DNA from: Lepas anatifera
Taxonomy: Eukaryota > Arthropoda > Thecostraca > Lepadidae
NCBI GenBank assembly: GCA_034440635.1
Contig: JAOTON010000386.1
Span: 1,777,001 to 1,841,000 of the forward strand
Direction of reading: 5' to 3'
DNA length: 64,000 bases
Position numbers and translations under genes: made by a program. Under the pieces are notes generated by a model. That model worked only from the letters and a program-made list of their open reading frames with translations. It was not told where the DNA came from and ran no database searches. Below, piece by piece: positions 60,952-64,000 of the stretch; within the stretch, counting starts at the first letter, position 1, and every line of letters starts with the position of its first letter.

Positions 60952-61119
60952 TAAGCTATGCTGAGGCGCTTCGGAGCTAAGGGGGCCCGGGCCCCTGGGC
61001 CCCCCTTGGATCCGTCACTGCTGCTACTACACCTCTCTGAATCAGCCAGTCAGTGACAGGGGCACTGCGCATGCGCGGTAGCGCAAACCCTCCAATGGGC
61101 CATATATTGGCTACCAGGG

Positions 61120-61375
61120 GGCCGATTCGGCTGAGAATTGGTATGTAGGGATTATGTTATGAACTGAAGTCAGCAGGGTGAAAGTTTTGCACGTGCTCAC
61201 GTGACAAAGCCAGTCTCTATCGAGGGTCCTCCGTTCCGGAGATCCCAATTTGCCATTTTCTGTCAAATTGTCATGTGGGGGTTATGTGAACTGAAAACGG
61301 GAAGGTGGAAGTTTTTGCACCGCAAACGTCACGAAACCATTCACTATCAAGGGTCTTCCGTTCCGGAGAAGCAAA
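61120..61375 (+). repeat. ~120-bp tandem duplication
   Basis: Two diverged copies, each with TGTAGGGATTATG-like, GTTATGTGAACTGAA-like, GAAAGTTTTTGCAC and CTCCGTTCCGGAGA blocks. Confidence 0.6.
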
Positions 61376-61429
61376 TAGTTGCTCGCGCAATCACCTTCGG
61401 TCCCGCGATGCCCCCAAAGGCGTCGCCCC

Positions 61430-61741
61430 GCGTATCATACATCATTCGATTCGCCGTGACGACAAAAAGCGAATCTTGCTTAAAAAATGATTCTAACTCA
61501 ACATTGTCAGACGCTAGAGCCCAAAAACTCTACTCAAAATCTTTCTTTGAACTGTCATGACCTCAATATTGACCTGAGCCAAAAAGTGACTGATGTAGTT
61601 TCTTCATGAATTTGTATGAGCTATCCACCAGCTTTCGTGCTATTTCGCCATCCCGCATAGGGGCCTAGTTCGAGGGGGTGTTCAAACACCCTCCCCCAGC
61701 AGGGCGAAGGTTGCTCGGAGGCCCACTGGGGCGCGGGTTAA
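61430..61741 (-). mobile_element. TTAA-type transposon, family 1, copy 5 (truncated)
   Basis: Inverted left end of the family: ATACATCATTCGATTCGCCG at 61438, then GGGGGTGTTCAAACACCC, ending GGCGCGGGTTAA at 61741, with TTAA at 61738-61741. The remainder is missing. Confidence 0.8.
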
Positions 61742-61974
61742 GCCACATCTGAACAGGCAGAAAGCCTAAGAAAAAGGGCTCTAAAGAACTATCTAATCAG
61801 GACTGTAAAGAGCAAAATTGGTATCTCACTGCGCTTCCTGGGAAGAAAATTAGTTCTCTCAAAAAATTAGGTCTCCAAAACTGACGAGAGGGTGGAGGTA
61901 CAAAAAGAAACGGAAGGCATCCATGGTAACAGAAAAAACAGTTGCCCCTTGTTCGGATATTAACTTGAAAGCCT

Positions 61975-62267
61975 TTGAAGAGCTCGTGCGACACCGAATT
62001 CGTCATGGATGACAAATCTTATTTCACACTTACAGCGAGCAACATGCTCGGAAGTACGGGATTTTACACAGCGGCAGGCGGCGACGTTCCTTCGCGCATC
62101 AAATACCACCCGGGGGCCAAGTTTCCGCAGAACGTTATGGTCAAGACCTCCATTTACCCAAGAGGAGTTTCCAAGTTTGTCTTGATTTTGAGCAAGGAGA
62201 GTTTCGGTGGTACCGTGTCCACGAGCGCTGCATCCGCAGAATATTGTTGTCTTTTCTGGAAGAAAAG
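61975..62267 (+). pseudogene. Tc1/mariner-like transposase, 5' part
   Basis: Reads EFVMDDKSYFTLTASN with the first catalytic Asp, then FYTAAGGDVPSRIKYHPGAK, FPQNVMVKTSIYPRGVSKFV. Around 62205 the frame shifts into YRVHERCIRRILLSFLEEK, where the 850-bp insertion interrupts it. The family is that of Tc1/mariner-related DD-D/E transposases with an MDDESYF and WPDLAS pattern. N-terminal DNA-binding region not recognised. Pseudogene by frameshift and insertion. Confidence 0.75.
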
Positions 62268-63117
62268 CAGTGGCGGCGCTTTCATAGAAGCACATTAGGC
62301 ACTGCCTAGCCACTTTTAAATGTCGAATTAGGTATGTATTTTATATTAAGTAAATATAATTTGAATCGATGTTTAAGTTACAGAGAATATTACTTTTTCG
62401 GATCACTGGGCCAAAGAGCCGATGATTTGCATCACTGACAATCTCCGTTCGCAGCTCCTACCGCCAACAAATGTGAGGTGAGGCACTTCGCAACTCAGCT
62501 GAACCTGCCCAACCCCATGGCGAATCCAACGTGTGCTTTTTGATTGACATCTCTAATACCTCATTCATTTAGACGCGAGTACTGGCTCGTTAAACTAGCA
62601 AATTTGACATGTCATGCGACTCTTTAATCCGGCATCTGTGACACGGGCGCTAGCGATCTCGCTCTCCCAGGTAACCATTAATTTTTGGCTTCTTCCACAA
62701 TATCCGCCTTCCATCTTCTGAGCGAGTTTGGAATCCGCCTCCTCACAGGGGGTGGATCCAGGGCAAGGGCGATCCGAACCCAAATTGAAATAGAAGGAGA
62801 AAATAAGTCCCCTCAGGAAATTAATTTTACAAAATATTAAACTGAGGACTTTTTGTCGTTAAAATCTGTTAAACGTCTTTGCTCCTTCGGGAAGTGCGTC
62901 CTCAAAAATGAAAATAACCCCTGCACAAGTTAATTCCTGCTGCCCTACGCTGCAATGGTAAAACGTTTGTTTTTTCCTCCTGGCCTTGAGTTTACCTCCC
63001 TCTCCAGCCCACCTGCTGGATCCGCCCCTGTCCCCTATCATGTAAAAATGTTGGGCGACGTCTTTGCCTCTTAGCCAATCGTGCCTAGGCTGCTATAACG
63101 TTCAAACACCGCCACTG
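62268..63117. mobile_element. 850-bp hAT-type element inserted in the transposase
   Basis: Left end CAGTGGCGGCGCTTTC, right end on the other strand CAGTGGCGGTGTTTGAA. Flanked by a perfect 8-bp duplication AAGAAAAG (62260-62267 and 63118-63125). Removing the element and one duplicate continues the shifted transposase frame (LEEK into YPGHD). No ORF. Related by its end to the nested element at 52370-52884. Confidence 0.88.
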
Positions 63118-63486
63118 AAGAAAAGTACCCGGGCCATGATATGGTCTTCTGGCCTGCTCTGGCAAGCGCCCACTATGCGAGGGAGACACTTTCCCTCTTG
63201 AGGGAGAAAGGGGTGCCAATTGTACCCTGCGGAGAAAATTCCTCGTACATCACAAATTCGACCCATAGGAGATTGGTCGGGCATGATCAAACAACAGGTG
63301 TACCATGGAGCCTGGGGAGCAAAAAAAAAAAAAAAACGAAGAGCAGCTGACCGCAGGAGTAAGGCGCAACAGATGCAGGAATACGTGAAGAGCATCGGCC
63401 CGGAGGTGCCGCGACAAATGATGACGCTCTCAGAGCGCGTGCGCCTGGCATCGCGTAGAGGCGTGGAGAATCTTCCATTCATCTAG
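63118..63486 (+). pseudogene. Tc1/mariner-like transposase, 3' part
   Basis: Continues with YPGHDMVFWPALASAHYARE, where the second catalytic Asp of the family's WPDLAS motif is Ala. Then comes LREKGVPIVP, a frame change to EKIPRTSQIRPIGDWSGMIK, and a 16-A run at 63321-63336 leading to a basic tail (RRAADRRSKAQQ). It ends at TAG 63484-63486. Loss of the Asp and the frame change mean it is inactive. Confidence 0.75.
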
Positions 63487-63963
63487 CTCACGAGGATCGA
63501 TGACAAATGGTACTACTACAACGAAATTTGTGTGTTACACTGTTGCAATTCGCATGGGCTGGGATCGGAAACAAAAATCATTTTATAGTGACCACCTGGA
63601 AATACAACGGAGCTGGAACTTTGGGGAAAACAACACCGACAATATCGCTAATGTTGTGTGTCCTCGTAGGGTGGACAATCTGGTGAAAGTATTGCAAATG
63701 ACTCGGAAATGCTGCATAGTGTTGCCGGACTACTGGAAACGCACGTGAGAGGATGGAAACACGACGGAGTACAGGAACCACCAACTCGGAAGGCGGAGCC
63801 AGCGAGGCCTGAGTCGTCGACAAGAAATCGGCCGGAGAACTTCTGTTTTCCGCTCAACACAGACGGTTGAACCCAACGAAGCACAGCTGCGGAAGAAATT
63901 CGGCACTATGTGCGGTGCTGCACCCTTGGCAACCTCACAACCACAAACCCCTGTTCTTGTACA

Positions 63964-63966
<3 letters not shown>
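63487..63966. other. No gene recognised
   Basis: Likely the 3' flank of the Tc1/mariner-like element. The terminal repeat was not identified. Confidence 0.4.

Positions 63967-64000
<34 letters not shown>
63967..64000. repeat. (TA)n at window end
   Basis: At least 16 TA units running off the window. Tc1/mariner elements insert at TA and often lie next to TA repeats. Confidence 0.9.

Larger units (their letters stand above)
52282..61020. mobile_element. 8.7-kb hAT-type transposon carrying a satellite array
   Basis: Left end CAGTGACGGATCTAGG; right end, other strand, CAGTGACGGATCCAAGG. Both are followed inward by GGGGGGCCC-rich sequence. Flanked by the perfect 8-bp duplication CTGCTACT. The CAGTG start with 8-bp duplication fits hAT. 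No transposase is visible in 8.7 kb, so it is non-autonomous and unusually large. The interior holds two nested transposons (52370-52884 and 53988-54780), a degenerate CCCCTGAGCT-type repeat (53200-53980) and a 5.6-kb higher-order satellite (55080-60720), then a perfect hairpin (60917-60951). Confidence 0.88.

Noticed and set aside
62746..63028. Another CAGGGG..GGATCCAG-ended element inside the 850-bp hAT-type element
   Set aside because: The ends look alike, but the flanking 8 bp do not match.

Overview
The window is eukaryotic. It has spliced genes with GT-AG introns, many microsatellites and minisatellites, tRNA-derived SINEs, and a dense layer of non-LTR, LTR and DNA transposons. Arrays of TTAGG, mixed with TCAGG, are the telomeric repeats of arthropods, so I infer an arthropod, possibly a crustacean. 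The species cannot be fixed from this sequence.

One host gene is recognisable. It is an orthologue of the mitotic kinase PBK/TOPK on the + strand, running from an ATG at 11816 to a TAA at 48992. Five coding exons (11816-11939, 13830-14143, 14444-14718, 39394-39506, 48256-48992) join in phase into 520 codons. Introns 3 and 4 are about 24.7 and 8.7 kb and are filled with mobile DNA. A 12-copy, 50-bp minisatellite (13270-13862) is a tandem amplification of the 3' splice site and first codons of exon 2. It leaves a ladder of potential acceptors in front of the real exon, and every third step stays in frame. The last exon encodes a long C-terminal tail with a three-fold 19-residue acidic repeat.

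Layout. 0-2 kb: a 0.9-kb palindrome with telomere-like arrays in its arms. 2.2-7.8 kb: a minus-strand non-LTR retrotransposon with reverse transcriptase, RNase H and a CAA tail, split by a 2.85-kb foldback element that has 1.2-kb arms and a perfect target duplication. 8.2-10.5 kb: Ty3/gypsy pol and CR1/Jockey-like RT remnants. 11-15 kb: PBK promoter side and exons 1-3. 15-39 kb: intron 3, with SINEs, RT remnants, a frameshifted transposon-type gene, a 480-bp compound microsatellite, several minisatellites and three ~1-kb elements with TTAA ends rich in AGGTCA half-sites. 39-48 kb: exon 4 and intron 4, with a microsatellite of mirrored order, an RT remnant, a decayed repeat-family gene and a 1.8-kb hAT-type element sitting in a minisatellite. 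48-52 kb: exon 5, a GTGTGACACA-type minisatellite and a TTAA-type element. 52.3-61.0 kb: an 8.7-kb transposon with hAT-type ends and a perfect 8-bp target duplication, carrying a 5.6-kb higher-order satellite and two nested elements. 61-64 kb: a Tc1/mariner-like transposase split by an 850-bp hAT-type element, ending in a TA repeat.

The strongest observations are the splice-acceptor minisatellite in PBK, the satellite-carrying hAT-type element, and a set of nested insertions whose target duplications can be read base by base.
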